64,000 nt of DNA from Deltaproteobacteria bacterium. Lineage in GTDB: Bacteria > Myxococcota_A > Polyangia > Polyangiales > Ga0077539. Position numbers and translations under genes: made by a program. The notes below the pieces were generated by a model. That model saw only the letters and a list, made by a program, of their open reading frames with translations. It was not told where the DNA came from and made no database searches. Below are positions 7,838-16,645 of this stretch, in pieces; position 1 is the first letter of the stretch, and each line of letters opens with the position of its first letter. The stretch covers positions 1 to 64,000 of the forward strand of contig CANJUR010000017.1 of NCBI GenBank assembly GCA_947477565.1, read 5' to 3'.

Positions 7838-10800
7838 GTGTCGGCGTGCGGTGGCGACCTGCAGCCCGCGAGCGAACTGTCCGATCCCACGACCTGCCCC
7901 TCGACCACCGCGGACCTGCAGCGGACGCTCTTCGCGCCGCGCTGCGGTAGCTCCGGCTGCCACGACGCCGCGCACCCGACCTACGGCCTCGACCTCGTCT
8001 CGCCGGGTCTCGAAGCCCGGGTCATCGGCGCGACCTCCATCGGCTGTACCGGCGAGCGCATGGTCATTCCGGGGGATCCCGAGCGCTCACAACTCTACGT
8101 AAAGATCGCCCAGGCGTCGCCCGAATGCGGGCGACGGATGCCCCAGGGCGCTCCAGCCCTCAGCGCCTCACAACTGGCCTGCGTCGCAGCCTGGATCCGC
8201 GGTCTCGGCGCACGCACCGTGACCGACGCGGCGGTCGATGCCTCCTTCGACGCCAGCACGGACACCGCTCTGGATGCACGCATCGACGTGCCCACGGACG
8301 CCGCGACCTGCGCGCCGGGACAGACCCGATGCGGTGGTCGTTGCCTCGACACCGCGCTCGACCCATCGAACTGCGGCGCCTGCGGACGCGCCTGCGTCGC
8401 GGGGCAGAGCTGCACGGCGGGCGCGTGCGTCTGCGGTCCGGGGCAGATGCTCTGCGCGGGGACCTGCGTCGACGTCCGCAGCAGCCTTCTGCACTGCGGC
8501 GCCTGCGAGCGCACCTGCGTCGCGGGTCAGAGCTGCGCGGCGGGGATGTGCGAGTGCCCCACCGGGCAGACCCTCTGCGGCAGCGCGTGCATAGACCTGC
8601 GCACCGCTGCGAACCACTGCGGCGCGTGCGGGCAGGCCTGCGGCGCCGGGCAGACGTGCAGCGCGGGCGCGTGCACCTGCGGCAGCGGCCTCACGCTGTG
8701 CGCAGGGGTCTGCATTGATGCGCGGAACAGCGCGACGAACTGCGGCGTTTGTGGGCGCACCTGCGCCGCGGGACAGGCGTGCGTCGCGGGCATGTGCGCC
8801 TGCGCGGGCTCGCTCACCCTCTGCGGTGGGGCGTGCCTCGACACGACCGCGAGCGCGACGAACTGCGGCGCGTGCGGGCGGACGTGCGCCGCGGGGCAGG
8901 TCTGCGTGGCGGGGGTCTGCGCGTGCGGCACCGGACTCACCCTCTGCAACGGTGCGTGCGTCGATGCTCGGACGAGCGTGACGAGTTGCGGGGCCTGCGG
9001 GCGAATCTGCGCCGCGGGACAGACCTGCAGCACGGGAGCGTGCGTGTGCGCGGGGCCGCAGTCGGTCTGCAGTGGCGCTTGCGTCAACACCGACACGAAC
9101 ACCTACAACTGCGGTTTCTGCGGGCGCGCCTGCGGGGCCGGGCAGACGTGCGCCGGCGGGGTCTGCACCTGCGGCGGCGGGCTTACCTTCTGCAGTGGCG
9201 CGTGCGTCGATCTGCCCACCAACGGGACGAACTGCGGCAGGTGCGGCAATGCATGCGCGTCGGGGCAGACGTGCGTGGCAGGCGGGTGCGTCTGCGGCGC
9301 AGGGCTCTCGCTCTGCGGTGGGACGTGCACCAACCGCCAGACCAGCTCGACGAATTGCGGTACGTGCGGCAACGCATGCGGGACAGGCTTCGTATGCAAC
9401 CTCGGGGTGTGCACGCGAGGCGCATGCACGGGCGGCACGATCGCGTGTGGGGGCGCCTGCGCAAACCTGCAGATCGATCCGTCGAACTGCGGCACCTGCG
9501 GGCGCGCCTGCGCCGCGGGGCTGTCGTGCGTGGCCGGGGCGTGCGCCTGCGCGGCGGGCCAGACGCTCTGCGGGAGCGTGTGCGTCAACGGCCAGACCGA
9601 CCCCGCCAACTGCGGTGCGTGCGGCCGCGCGTGCTCCGCCGGCCAGGCGTGCGCGGCGGGCGTGTGCACCTCGTCGTGTGCAAGCGGCGCCACCCTCTGC
9701 AGCGGCAGTTGCGTGAACCTCCTGACCGACGCCGCCAACTGCGGCACCTGCGCACGCGCGTGCGCCGCGGGGCTTTCCTGCGCGGCGGGCGCGTGCGTCT
9801 GCGCGGCGGGCCAGACGCTCTGCGGCAGTGTGTGCGTCAACGCGCAGACCGACGCCGCCAACTGCGGCGCCTGCGGGCGCGCGTGCTCCGCAGGACAGGC
9901 GTGCACGGCGGGCGTGTGCACCTCGTCGTGTGCGAGCGGCGCCACCCTCTGCAGCGGCAGCTGCGTGAACCTTCAGACCGACGCCGCCAACTGCGGCGCC
10001 TGCGGGCGCGCGTGCTCCGCAGGACAGGCGTGCACGGCGGGCGCGTGTGCCTGCGCGGCGGGCCAGACGCTCTGCGGCAGCGCCTGCACCAACCCGCAGA
10101 CCGACCCATCAAACTGCGGCGCCTGCGGACGCGCCTGCACCACCGGCCAGGCGTGCACCGCGGGGGTCTGCACCAGCACCTGCGCGAGCGGAACCACCCT
10201 CTGCAGCGGCAGCTGCGTGAGCACCTCGACGGACACCGCCAACTGCGGCACCTGCGGCCACGCGTGCACCTCGACGCAGATCTGCGCCGCGGGCGTGTGC
10301 GCCTGCTCGTCGGGGCAGACGCTCTGCGGCGGCACCTGCGTGAGCACGTCGACGGACAACGCCAACTGCGGCACCTGCGGCCACGCCTGCACCACCGGCC
10401 AGGCGTGCACCGCGGGGGTCTGCACCAGCACCTGCGCGAGCGGAACCACCCTCTGCAGCGGCAACTGCACGAACCTCCTGACCGACGCCACCAACTGCGG
10501 CGTCTGCGGACGCGCGTGCGGCTCGGGGCTGAGTTGCACCGCGGGGGTGTGCGCGGGATGCGGCGCGACGGTGAGCCTGTCAACGCAGGTGCAGCCGATC
10601 TTTACGGCCAGTTGCACGACCGGCTGCCACGGCGGAGCGCGCCCGGCGGCGGGCATGTCGCTGCTCTCGGGGGCGGCGTACTCAAACCTCGTCGGCGTGG
10701 CGGCGTCGGGCTGCACGGGCGGCCAGATCAGGGTCGTCCGCGGCTCGGTCTCGACCAGCTATCTGGTCAACAAGCTGACGGGGGTTGGCATGTGCTCGGG

Positions 10801-10891
10801 CAGCGCTATGCCCTTCACAGGCGGCCCGCTACCCACAGCGCAACTCGACCTCATCCGCACTTGGATCTGCAACGGCGCGCCGAACAACTGA
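7838..10891 (+). CDS. cysteine-repeat lipoprotein with c-heme-like terminal domains (start disrupted by an in-frame stop)
   Basis: The open frame from the GTG at 7838 codes for 1017 residues. The N-terminal domain has a CGSSGCH motif (CX4CH) and a C-terminal domain has CTTGCH (CX3CH), both embedded in sequence like the cytochrome-c-type domains of surface lipoproteins (LFAPRCG, VQPIFTASC). Between them lie an Asp-rich spacer and about 18 copies of a roughly 45-residue repeat with the core CGACGRACxxGQxC...CxGxC. Such repeats are often mislabelled as tryptophan synthase alpha chain in myxobacteria; no such fold is present here. The true start is probably the ATG at 7760: in frame it reads MPTLTRNRWLTTLVR, then TAG at 7805-7807, then HFLLVAVAAGVSAC, a perfect lipobox. 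The gene is therefore either broken or carries a sequence error. Confidence 0.8.
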   Translation: MSACGGDLQPASELSDPTTCPSTTADLQRTLFAPRCGSSGCHDAAHPTYGLDLVSPGLEARVIGATSIGCTGERMVIPGDPERSQLYVKIAQASPECGRRMPQGAPALSASQLACVAAWIRGLGARTVTDAAVDASFDASTDTALDARIDVPTDAATCAPGQTRCGGRCLDTALDPSNCGACGRACVAGQSCTAGACVCGPGQMLCAGTCVDVRSSLLHCGACERTCVAGQSCAAGMCECPTGQTLCGSACIDLRTAANHCGACGQACGAGQTCSAGACTCGSGLTLCAGVCIDARNSATNCGVCGRTCAAGQACVAGMCACAGSLTLCGGACLDTTASATNCGACGRTCAAGQVCVAGVCACGTGLTLCNGACVDARTSVTSCGACGRICAAGQTCSTGACVCAGPQSVCSGACVNTDTNTYNCGFCGRACGAGQTCAGGVCTCGGGLTFCSGACVDLPTNGTNCGRCGNACASGQTCVAGGCVCGAGLSLCGGTCTNRQTSSTNCGTCGNACGTGFVCNLGVCTRGACTGGTIACGGACANLQIDPSNCGTCGRACAAGLSCVAGACACAAGQTLCGSVCVNGQTDPANCGACGRACSAGQACAAGVCTSSCASGATLCSGSCVNLLTDAANCGTCARACAAGLSCAAGACVCAAGQTLCGSVCVNAQTDAANCGACGRACSAGQACTAGVCTSSCASGATLCSGSCVNLQTDAANCGACGRACSAGQACTAGACACAAGQTLCGSACTNPQTDPSNCGACGRACTTGQACTAGVCTSTCASGTTLCSGSCVSTSTDTANCGTCGHACTSTQICAAGVCACSSGQTLCGGTCVSTSTDNANCGTCGHACTTGQACTAGVCTSTCASGTTLCSGNCTNLLTDATNCGVCGRACGSGLSCTAGVCAGCGATVSLSTQVQPIFTASCTTGCHGGARPAAGMSLLSGAAYSNLVGVAASGCTGGQIRVVRGSVSTSYLVNKLTGVGMCSGSAMPFTGGPLPTAQLDLIRTWICNGAPNN

Positions 10892-10919
10892 CCCCACCCC
10901 CCCGCCGGGTCGTCCGCGC

Positions 10920-11987
10920 TCAGCGCGCGGCCCGGGGAGCCCGCCGTCTACGTCCAAGCCCCAATAACGCCAGCATCACCGCTGGAATTCCCCACCGTCC
11001 GTCTCCACCGGACTGCTCGCCGACCCGACATCCGCAACCGGTTTCCGTCGCCGTCTGGGGAGCCGTGGCCCCGGCGTCCGCTCCAGCCCCGCCGCCGTCT
11101 TCAGTGACGAACACTCCGCCGTCGGCGCCGCTCCAGCGACCACATTGGTTGTAAACGCAGGTGGTGCCGACGGGGCAGACGATCGAGGCGCAGCGGTCGA
11201 CCATGCAGGCGCCGTTCGAGCGCTCGTCGCAGAACTCGCCCGCCGCGCAGATCACGCCCGCGCAGAGCGGCACGCAGTACGGGTCGCCGCCGACCAGGCG
11301 ACAGGTCGTCCCGCGCGTCGCGCACGTGAAGCCAAGCTCGGGATTGTACGCGCAGCGCTCGCGGTAGCAGACGCCACCGATGCACACGCCGCCCACACAC
11401 ACGCAGCCGTCATCCCCTGCGGCGGTGGCGTCCGATGGAGACGCTGTGGCGTCCATGTGGGGCGATGCATCCAGCGCAGGGACTGCGCCGTCAAAAGTGG
11501 CGATCGGCGCGTCACTTGCGGACGTCGTTGCATCGGCCCCGCGAACGTCCATCGGGAGAGCGTCGCGTCCCGGAACATCCACGGTAGTGCCAACATCAAC
11601 GGATCTCCCGACATCCTGCGCGGCGGGCACGTCCATGGACGCGAGAACGTCCGTCGGGAGCGAAACATCCGGGCGGCCCGCGTCGGACACGCCGGCGTCC
11701 ACCGGGGCGACGCGCACGCAGGTGCATTCTCCACTACACGAGACCCAACTCGCATTGGGGCAGGTGGTGGGGCGGGTTCCGCAGAAGGGCGCGAAGCCCG
11801 ACTCGCACCCGGCGGAGCCAGCTTGCACGCACTGGCCTGGAAACTGATGGCATCCCCTGTTGCACGAGCACCGCCCCTGGGCACTCGCGACCGCGGAAAG
11901 CGACGCCGTGAGGCCAAACGCCGAGAGCGCCACGAGGGCGAGGCTCATGCGGAAACGCGGGCGCGGACGAGCGAGGAGGAGGGTCAT
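10920..11987 (-). CDS. secreted Cys- and Asp-rich protein with MYXO-CTERM anchor
   Basis: 355 residues. It has an N-terminal signal peptide (from MSLALVALSAFGLTAS, cleavage near VASAQG), a first Cys-rich module of about 70 residues (CNRGCHQFPGQC), an Asp/Val-rich spacer of about 110 residues and a second EGF-like Cys-rich module (GGVCIGGVCYRERC; CDERSNGACMVDRC). The C-terminus reads ETGCGCRVGEQ, a hydrophobic stretch GIPAVMLALLGLG, then RRRRAPRAAR. This is the MYXO-CTERM sorting signal pattern, so the protein should be processed and surface-anchored. The ATG at 11987 overlaps the stop of the upstream gene as ATGA (11984-11987), which fixes the start and suggests translational coupling with that lipoprotein. 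Confidence 0.8.
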   Translation of the reverse strand: MTLLLARPRPRFRMSLALVALSAFGLTASLSAVASAQGRCSCNRGCHQFPGQCVQAGSAGCESGFAPFCGTRPTTCPNASWVSCSGECTCVRVAPVDAGVSDAGRPDVSLPTDVLASMDVPAAQDVGRSVDVGTTVDVPGRDALPMDVRGADATTSASDAPIATFDGAVPALDASPHMDATASPSDATAAGDDGCVCVGGVCIGGVCYRERCAYNPELGFTCATRGTTCRLVGGDPYCVPLCAGVICAAGEFCDERSNGACMVDRCASIVCPVGTTCVYNQCGRWSGADGGVFVTEDGGGAGADAGATAPQTATETGCGCRVGEQSGGDGRWGIPAVMLALLGLGRRRRAPRAAR

Positions 11988-12742
11988 GGGTTGGGGCACC
12001 GTCGGGTGGTGAACGTGAGCGTGAAGGTCTGCGCGGCGGTGGTGCTCCGACCGCACGCGTCGATGGCGGTGAACTCCACCCGCCAGGTGCCGCGGATGCC
12101 GAAGACCGAGAGCGCGGGAATCCCGGCGGAAGCGCCTCCCACGAGCCGATGGAAGACGTACGGCGCGGCGGACAGCATCGCCGGCGGAGGTGCCTCGACG
12201 CCGCCCGGAGTGATCCAGCGAGCGCTCACGCGGAGCACGGGCGACGAGGCGGTGACCGCGGCGGCGAAATCGTAGAAGATCGGCAGCCCCGCGGCGGTGC
12301 AGGTCTCGATGACTTCATCACGGGTCGGCGCCGTGACGGAGAAGACCGGCGCCGTCCCGAGGCACGACCCATCGACCCCGGGGAGATCGACCCCGGGGAC
12401 ATCCCGAGGGACATCGACGGCGGGTACGTCCGAGAGCGAAACATCGGCTGCGTGCCGATCGAACGCCATCCCATCGACCGCACCCGCATCGCTGCTCGGG
12501 ACGTCGGTGAGCCCCGTATCGAGGGGCGTCGCGCCGCTGTCGACAGTGACCGCGTCGAGCCCAGCAGGGCCATCCGCGGTGGGGACGCTCGCGTCCGCAA
12601 GACGATCCGTAACGGCCGATGCATCGGTCGCGTCTTCGTAGCGATCACCTACCGTCTGCGCGTCGGTGGCGCTCGGATCGTCAGCGCAACCGACGCCAAG
12701 GAAACAACACAGCACCGCGGCGCATCGTCGTATCGACATCAA
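11984..12742 (-). CDS. lipoprotein with Asp-rich spacer and Ig-like domain
   Basis: 252 residues. The signal peptide ends in lipobox LGVGC (residues 15-19), followed by a spacer rich in Asp, Ala and Val (about residues 20-135). The last 120 residues look like a single Ig-like/PKD-like beta domain with four Cys (SCLGTAPVFSVTAPT, ISARWITPGG-type strand, GTWRVEFTAIDACGRS). No enzymatic motif is visible. It is the first gene of a two-gene unit with the MYXO-CTERM protein. Tandem ATG codons at 12742 and 12739 are equally possible starts. The family is unknown to me. Confidence 0.7.
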   Translation of the reverse strand: MMSIRRCAAVLCCFLGVGCADDPSATDAQTVGDRYEDATDASAVTDRLADASVPTADGPAGLDAVTVDSGATPLDTGLTDVPSSDAGAVDGMAFDRHAADVSLSDVPAVDVPRDVPGVDLPGVDGSCLGTAPVFSVTAPTRDEVIETCTAAGLPIFYDFAAAVTASSPVLRVSARWITPGGVEAPPPAMLSAAPYVFHRLVGGASAGIPALSVFGIRGTWRVEFTAIDACGRSTTAAQTFTLTFTTRRCPNP

Positions 12743-12910
12743 CAGTCTCCGTCTTCACGACTGAGAATTGGCAGTGAAAATCAGCAATAGCTTGATACCC
12801 CATTTCCGTCACGCCGGTATGTCTCATTCAACCGCGCCGCTGTGCATTTTTCGCACAATCTGCCGTGTGATCTGTACGCGATCGGGACAGCTTTGGTGGC
12901 TAGGGTGATG

Positions 12911-15007
12911 TCAGCGCAGCGAGCGCGAGTGGAGTCGAGCGCCGAGCGCTTCTCGCGCGGCGGTGAGTGCGCGCGGATCGTTTGAAAACGTGTACGTGTT
13001 GGTCACGAACGAGCGGACCTGCGCATCGGCAAACGCCCCGTCGCCCGCCGCGGTAAGGGCGTGCAGGTACTCGTAGTCTTCCATCCCCGCCCGCAGCAGT
13101 TGCAGCCGGAGGGTCGGCAGCGGAATCGGGGTGGTACCCCCGATGCGGGACGGTAGACCGGGGTAGAGGAGGGTTCCGTCCCCCTGGCCGCCGAAGGCGT
13201 AGACGCTGCTCCAGGGGTTCGTCGTGCCCGCGCCGCATGGGTTGGTCCAGCAGTAGTCCATGGCGTAATAGAGTTCGCCGGATACGCGGTAGAGGTGCGC
13301 GAGCCACTGAAACGCCCGGTTGCGCACGGGGCTCGCGTCGAGCACGTACGTCGGCCAGGTGCTCTGGATGGGACCGGACGTACCGTTGGCGCAGCTCTCA
13401 TGCTGGCCGCAGTCCTGGTACCACCACAGCCTCCGCCCCGGCTGCGCGAGAAAGCCGTCGTATGCGGCGCGCTGACTGGGCGCGTCCTGCGAATGCATCC
13501 GCTCGACGGACACCGTGACGATGTCCACGTCGGCGAGCATGCCGTTGGCAGTGAGGTCTGCGATGTCGGTCGTCAGCAGCGTGCGTAGGGGCGGCGTGAG
13601 CGCATGCACCGCGCGCTCTTCCAGGGCAGCCGCCGCGAACGAGCACCCCGCCGGCGGCTCGTCGCAGTGGTAGTAGAGCAGCCGATCGCTCCACCCGCGA
13701 TCGCGTGCATGGGCGCTCCATCGTTGGGCGAGCCCGTAGTCGTGTGGGCGGCCGACGTACGCGAGGGAGGTCATCCGCGCGCCGCGGAGTCGGGTGGTCG
13801 CGGTGCCGTCGAGCAGCGGGCTGTGGAGCGCGTCGAAGGCGGCCCAGTCGGTCAGGTCGGTGCCCGCGTACGGGGTCTCGGCGTTGGTGAGGCGGTAGTC
13901 GAGGAGGAAGCGCGCGGTGAGCAGGTGCGTCAGTTCGACGCCGTGATCGGGGTTGGCCCCTGCCCCGGGAAATCGGCCGCAGGTGTCGTACCCGCCAGTG
14001 GCTGCGGCGCACATTCCCATCTCGCTGACGGCGAAGAAGTTCGGGAGCGAAGAAGTCGCGGGGAGATCGAAATTCCAGACCTTCACGCGCACCGGCATGG
14101 TCGCGAGGGCGACGCCGCTGACGTTCACCGCGACTGTTCCCGTGTACCAACCCGACGGCGTGCCGGGAGGGATCATCAGTTCGATCCAGAAGCTTCGCGT
14201 TTCGCGCGCGGGCACGGTGGCGGGGAAGGCGTTACGCGCCTCGTGCATCCACGGATCGACCGCGGGAATCAGGGCATCGGGGATGTTTCCGACGGCGCAG
14301 TTGAGATCGGACGGTGTGACCACGGATTGATAGGCCTCGCGAAACACCACCGCATGATCCGCCGCCCGGATGACCGTGCCGGAACGCGCGTCCGTGAGGT
14401 CCGTGACTGCGACGGAGAGCCCGGTGATGACGCGATCCGCCGCGCGCACATGCACCTGGAAGTCCTCGAACTCATTGCGCGCACTGGAGAGCAGCGCCCA
14501 ATGCTCCGCGCCCGGCGTGTCGGTGGTCTTCACCTTCGCGAGCGCATCGGTGATCCAAACCGTGGACGGGTAGTGCGTCGGGTCCAGATCGATCGGCGGC
14601 GCGAGCGACGGAGCCAGCGGATCAAGCACCGCCAGAGAGGCATCCACGGGGGCATCGCGAGTGACGTCCAAAGGGGTATCGCGAGGGGCCAGAAGGGTGT
14701 CCAAAGGGACATCGCGAGGGGCGTCCAAAAAGGCGTCCAGGGAGGCGTCCAAAGGGACATCGCGAGGGGCGTCCAAAGAGGCGTCCAGGGAGGTGTCCAA
14801 AGGGACATCGCGAGGGGCGTCCAGAGAGGCGTCACGAGGGGCGTCCATAGGGGCATCGCGAGACCCGTCGATGTGGACATCCGCCAGCGGGAGAGCACCG
14901 AGATCCGTCGATGCATCCGAACGCACGGGTTCTGCCGTGGATGTCCCGCAGCAGACACCGATCAACCAGTACGAGACGATCCACCAGGGGAGACGCGGGG
15001 GCTTCAA
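12911..15007 (-). CDS. DUF4091-family glycoside-hydrolase-like lipoprotein
   Basis: About 698 residues. The last third carries the DUF4091 signature (DGTLLYPGLPS, then LRLQLLRAGMEDYEYLHAL). Upstream is a TIM-barrel-like region with LLYYHCDEPP (a potential acidic catalytic site), IVTVSVERM and LWWYQDCGQH, preceded by a beta-sandwich (SFWIELMIPPGTPSGWYTG). DUF4091 proteins resemble glycoside hydrolases, but substrates are mostly unknown. The TTG at 15007 is chosen as start because it yields a short lipoprotein signal ending in LIGVC; the frame stays open to a GTG at 15145. Right after the lipobox is a repetitive Asp-rich spacer (APRDVPLDTSLDAS) encoded by about 48-bp DNA repeats. A role in polysaccharide trimming is inferred from the neighbouring synthesis genes. 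Confidence 0.75.
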   Translation of the reverse strand: MKPPRLPWWIVSYWLIGVCCGTSTAEPVRSDASTDLGALPLADVHIDGSRDAPMDAPRDASLDAPRDVPLDTSLDASLDAPRDVPLDASLDAFLDAPRDVPLDTLLAPRDTPLDVTRDAPVDASLAVLDPLAPSLAPPIDLDPTHYPSTVWITDALAKVKTTDTPGAEHWALLSSARNEFEDFQVHVRAADRVITGLSVAVTDLTDARSGTVIRAADHAVVFREAYQSVVTPSDLNCAVGNIPDALIPAVDPWMHEARNAFPATVPARETRSFWIELMIPPGTPSGWYTGTVAVNVSGVALATMPVRVKVWNFDLPATSSLPNFFAVSEMGMCAAATGGYDTCGRFPGAGANPDHGVELTHLLTARFLLDYRLTNAETPYAGTDLTDWAAFDALHSPLLDGTATTRLRGARMTSLAYVGRPHDYGLAQRWSAHARDRGWSDRLLYYHCDEPPAGCSFAAAALEERAVHALTPPLRTLLTTDIADLTANGMLADVDIVTVSVERMHSQDAPSQRAAYDGFLAQPGRRLWWYQDCGQHESCANGTSGPIQSTWPTYVLDASPVRNRAFQWLAHLYRVSGELYYAMDYCWTNPCGAGTTNPWSSVYAFGGQGDGTLLYPGLPSRIGGTTPIPLPTLRLQLLRAGMEDYEYLHALTAAGDGAFADAQVRSFVTNTYTFSNDPRALTAAREALGARLHSRSLR
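14640..14875. repeat. degenerate 48-bp tandem repeats coding the Asp-rich spacer
   Basis: On the plus strand the phrases GACATCGCGAGGGGCGTCCA and GGCGTCCAGGGAGG recur at about 48-bp spacing, with shortened copies. On the minus strand they encode APRDVPLD and SLDASLDA blocks in the spacer of the DUF4091 lipoprotein. The pattern suggests growth by slippage or unequal recombination. Confidence 0.7.
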
Positions 15008-15264
15008 AGGAGGCGCATTTGCAAGCCATCGCGGCGGCCCGTCAAGTCGCGAAACGATCAGTGGATTTCGGGGAAGTTGTTCAGGATGCCGGTCCGTAAC
15101 CGGGCCGCGGAGGGGGCGGCTCTGGTCGCTGACGGCCTCGCGCACGTGCTGGAAAAGCGCTCATGGGTGTCTTTGGTAGTACTTCTGATGATGATCATCG
15201 GAATTGAGGCTTGAGCTTCGCCGACGACCCTCTTCCATTCTTCTCCGCACATAAGGATCTCGCC

Positions 15265-16641
15265 ATGAAACGCCTCACCGTCCTGGCCTTGCTGGCATCC
15301 GCGCTCTCCGTGCACTGCGGCGATGCCAACAGTGGTCCCGATGCAGGGGCCGATCTCGACGGCGGGACGGACGTTCCCGTGGCCGACGCGCCGATCAACG
15401 CCGACCGGGCGAACGATGTCCCGACGAACGACGCCGTCGTCGCTTCCGACCTAGGGAGCATGGACGTCGTCACCACGGACTCGGGCGCGGTGGACGTCGT
15501 CGCCACCGACCTCGGGAGCGTGGACGTGGTCACCGCAGACCTCGGAGCGATGGACGCCGGCGGCATGGACGCCGTCGCGGAAGACACCGGAATGCCTGAT
15601 GTTTCCATCGTGGACGCTCCGGTCGGGGACGTTCCCGCGGATGGCGGCGGTTCTGCGGGCGGGGCGGATGTGCCGGGCGCATGCATGACCGGACAGAGCC
15701 GCGACTGCCCCAGTGGACAGGTCTGCCAGGACGGTCGCTGCACGGCACCGGGATGCGCGGCAAACGCGGACTGCGCCGCGGAGGAGGTCTGCTTCGGAGG
15801 CCACTGCGTGCGCGTCGAGTGCACGGACAACGCGGGGCGTGCGGAGTGCGACGGCGCCGACGGCGTGGCCGCCACCGCCGATGACGGGACGTGCGTAAAC
15901 GGCCACTGCCTCGCCCTGCGGTGCTACTCCGCCGCGCCGCCCGCGACGTGCCCAACCCTCGGCGGAACCATCACCTGCGAATCCAACACCGACTGCTCCG
16001 CGGCCGAAACGGTCTGCGTCGAGGGTCACTGCATCGCTGCCCGATGCTCGCGCACGACGCCCTGCACAGCCCCGGGGGCGACCTGCGAAGAGGGCGTCTG
16101 CGTGCCTGTGCAGTGCGGCGGCGGCGCGACGGCCCGGTGCGAAAACACCACCTGTTCGAACGGCTTCTGCACCGTCTCCACGGCCGGTCGGTCGTGCGGA
16201 CGAAACGCCGACTGCGCGGGCCTGCCCGGCATCGACGCGCCCCACTGCTTCAACGGCCAGTGCGCAGAACTCCAGTGCAGCACGCGCGAGGAGTGCCCCG
16301 GCAGCGACGGTGCGCCAGGCACCGCCGACGATGACCTCTGCGTGAGCGGAACCTGCCTGCCACTGCGCTGCTACGGCGCGCCGCGCAGCCCATCGTGCCC
16401 CGCGACGATCGCCACCACCGGCGCAGCCTGTGTGACCAACGAAGACTGCCCCGCCACCCTCGCCTGCCTCGGCGGGCACTGCAGCACGCGCTCGTGCATG
16501 GGCGACAGCGGTTGCGCGGCATTCGCAGGGACAGCCTGCGTGGGCGGCGCGTGCGTGCCGCGCGTGTGCGGTGCGGGAACACCGCCCGAGGCACGCTGCG
16601 CACAGTACGCGTGCGTCAACCAGTTCTGCGCGGCGCTCTGA
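15265..16641 (+). CDS. cysteine-rich lipoprotein with Asp-rich spacer
   Basis: 458 residues. The signal peptide MKRLTVLALLASALSVHC ends in a lipobox Cys, followed by about 120 residues of Asp/Val/Gly spacer (GSMDVVTTDSGAVDVV). The remainder is a run of Cys-rich units of about 45 residues with the pattern CxxGHCxxxxC (VCFGGHCVRVEC, VCVEGHCIAARC, LACLGGHCSTRSC), resembling disulfide-stabilised EGF-like repeats but of a different type from the CGACG repeats at 8-10.5 kb. The ATG at 15265 is supported by AAGGA at 15252-15256. It is divergent from the DUF4091 gene and convergent with the glycosidase-like gene. No enzymatic function is apparent. Confidence 0.75.
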   Translation: MKRLTVLALLASALSVHCGDANSGPDAGADLDGGTDVPVADAPINADRANDVPTNDAVVASDLGSMDVVTTDSGAVDVVATDLGSVDVVTADLGAMDAGGMDAVAEDTGMPDVSIVDAPVGDVPADGGGSAGGADVPGACMTGQSRDCPSGQVCQDGRCTAPGCAANADCAAEEVCFGGHCVRVECTDNAGRAECDGADGVAATADDGTCVNGHCLALRCYSAAPPATCPTLGGTITCESNTDCSAAETVCVEGHCIAARCSRTTPCTAPGATCEEGVCVPVQCGGGATARCENTTCSNGFCTVSTAGRSCGRNADCAGLPGIDAPHCFNGQCAELQCSTREECPGSDGAPGTADDDLCVSGTCLPLRCYGAPRSPSCPATIATTGAACVTNEDCPATLACLGGHCSTRSCMGDSGCAAFAGTACVGGACVPRVCGAGTPPEARCAQYACVNQFCAAL

Positions 16642-16645
16642 GCGG

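Noticed and set aside
8300-10560. Regular repeats resembling a CRISPR array
   Set aside because: The period is about 135 bp, in frame with a continuous ORF, and the units code cysteine-rich protein repeats; there are no spacer-like unique segments between short identical repeats.
7838-10891. Annotation of cysteine-repeat proteins as tryptophan synthase alpha chain
   Set aside because: No TIM-barrel motif or catalytic Glu/Asp of TrpA is present; the label is a known propagation error for CGACG-repeat proteins.
8749-11154. 801-codon open frame on the plus strand within the cysteine-repeat gene
   Set aside because: It is an Arg/Leu-rich shadow frame of the repeat gene, created by its high GC content, and it runs over the end of the real gene.
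12838-12854. Small hairpin TGTGC...GCACA after the DUF4091 gene as a terminator
   Set aside because: The stem is only 5 bp and there is no T-tract on the transcribed strand.
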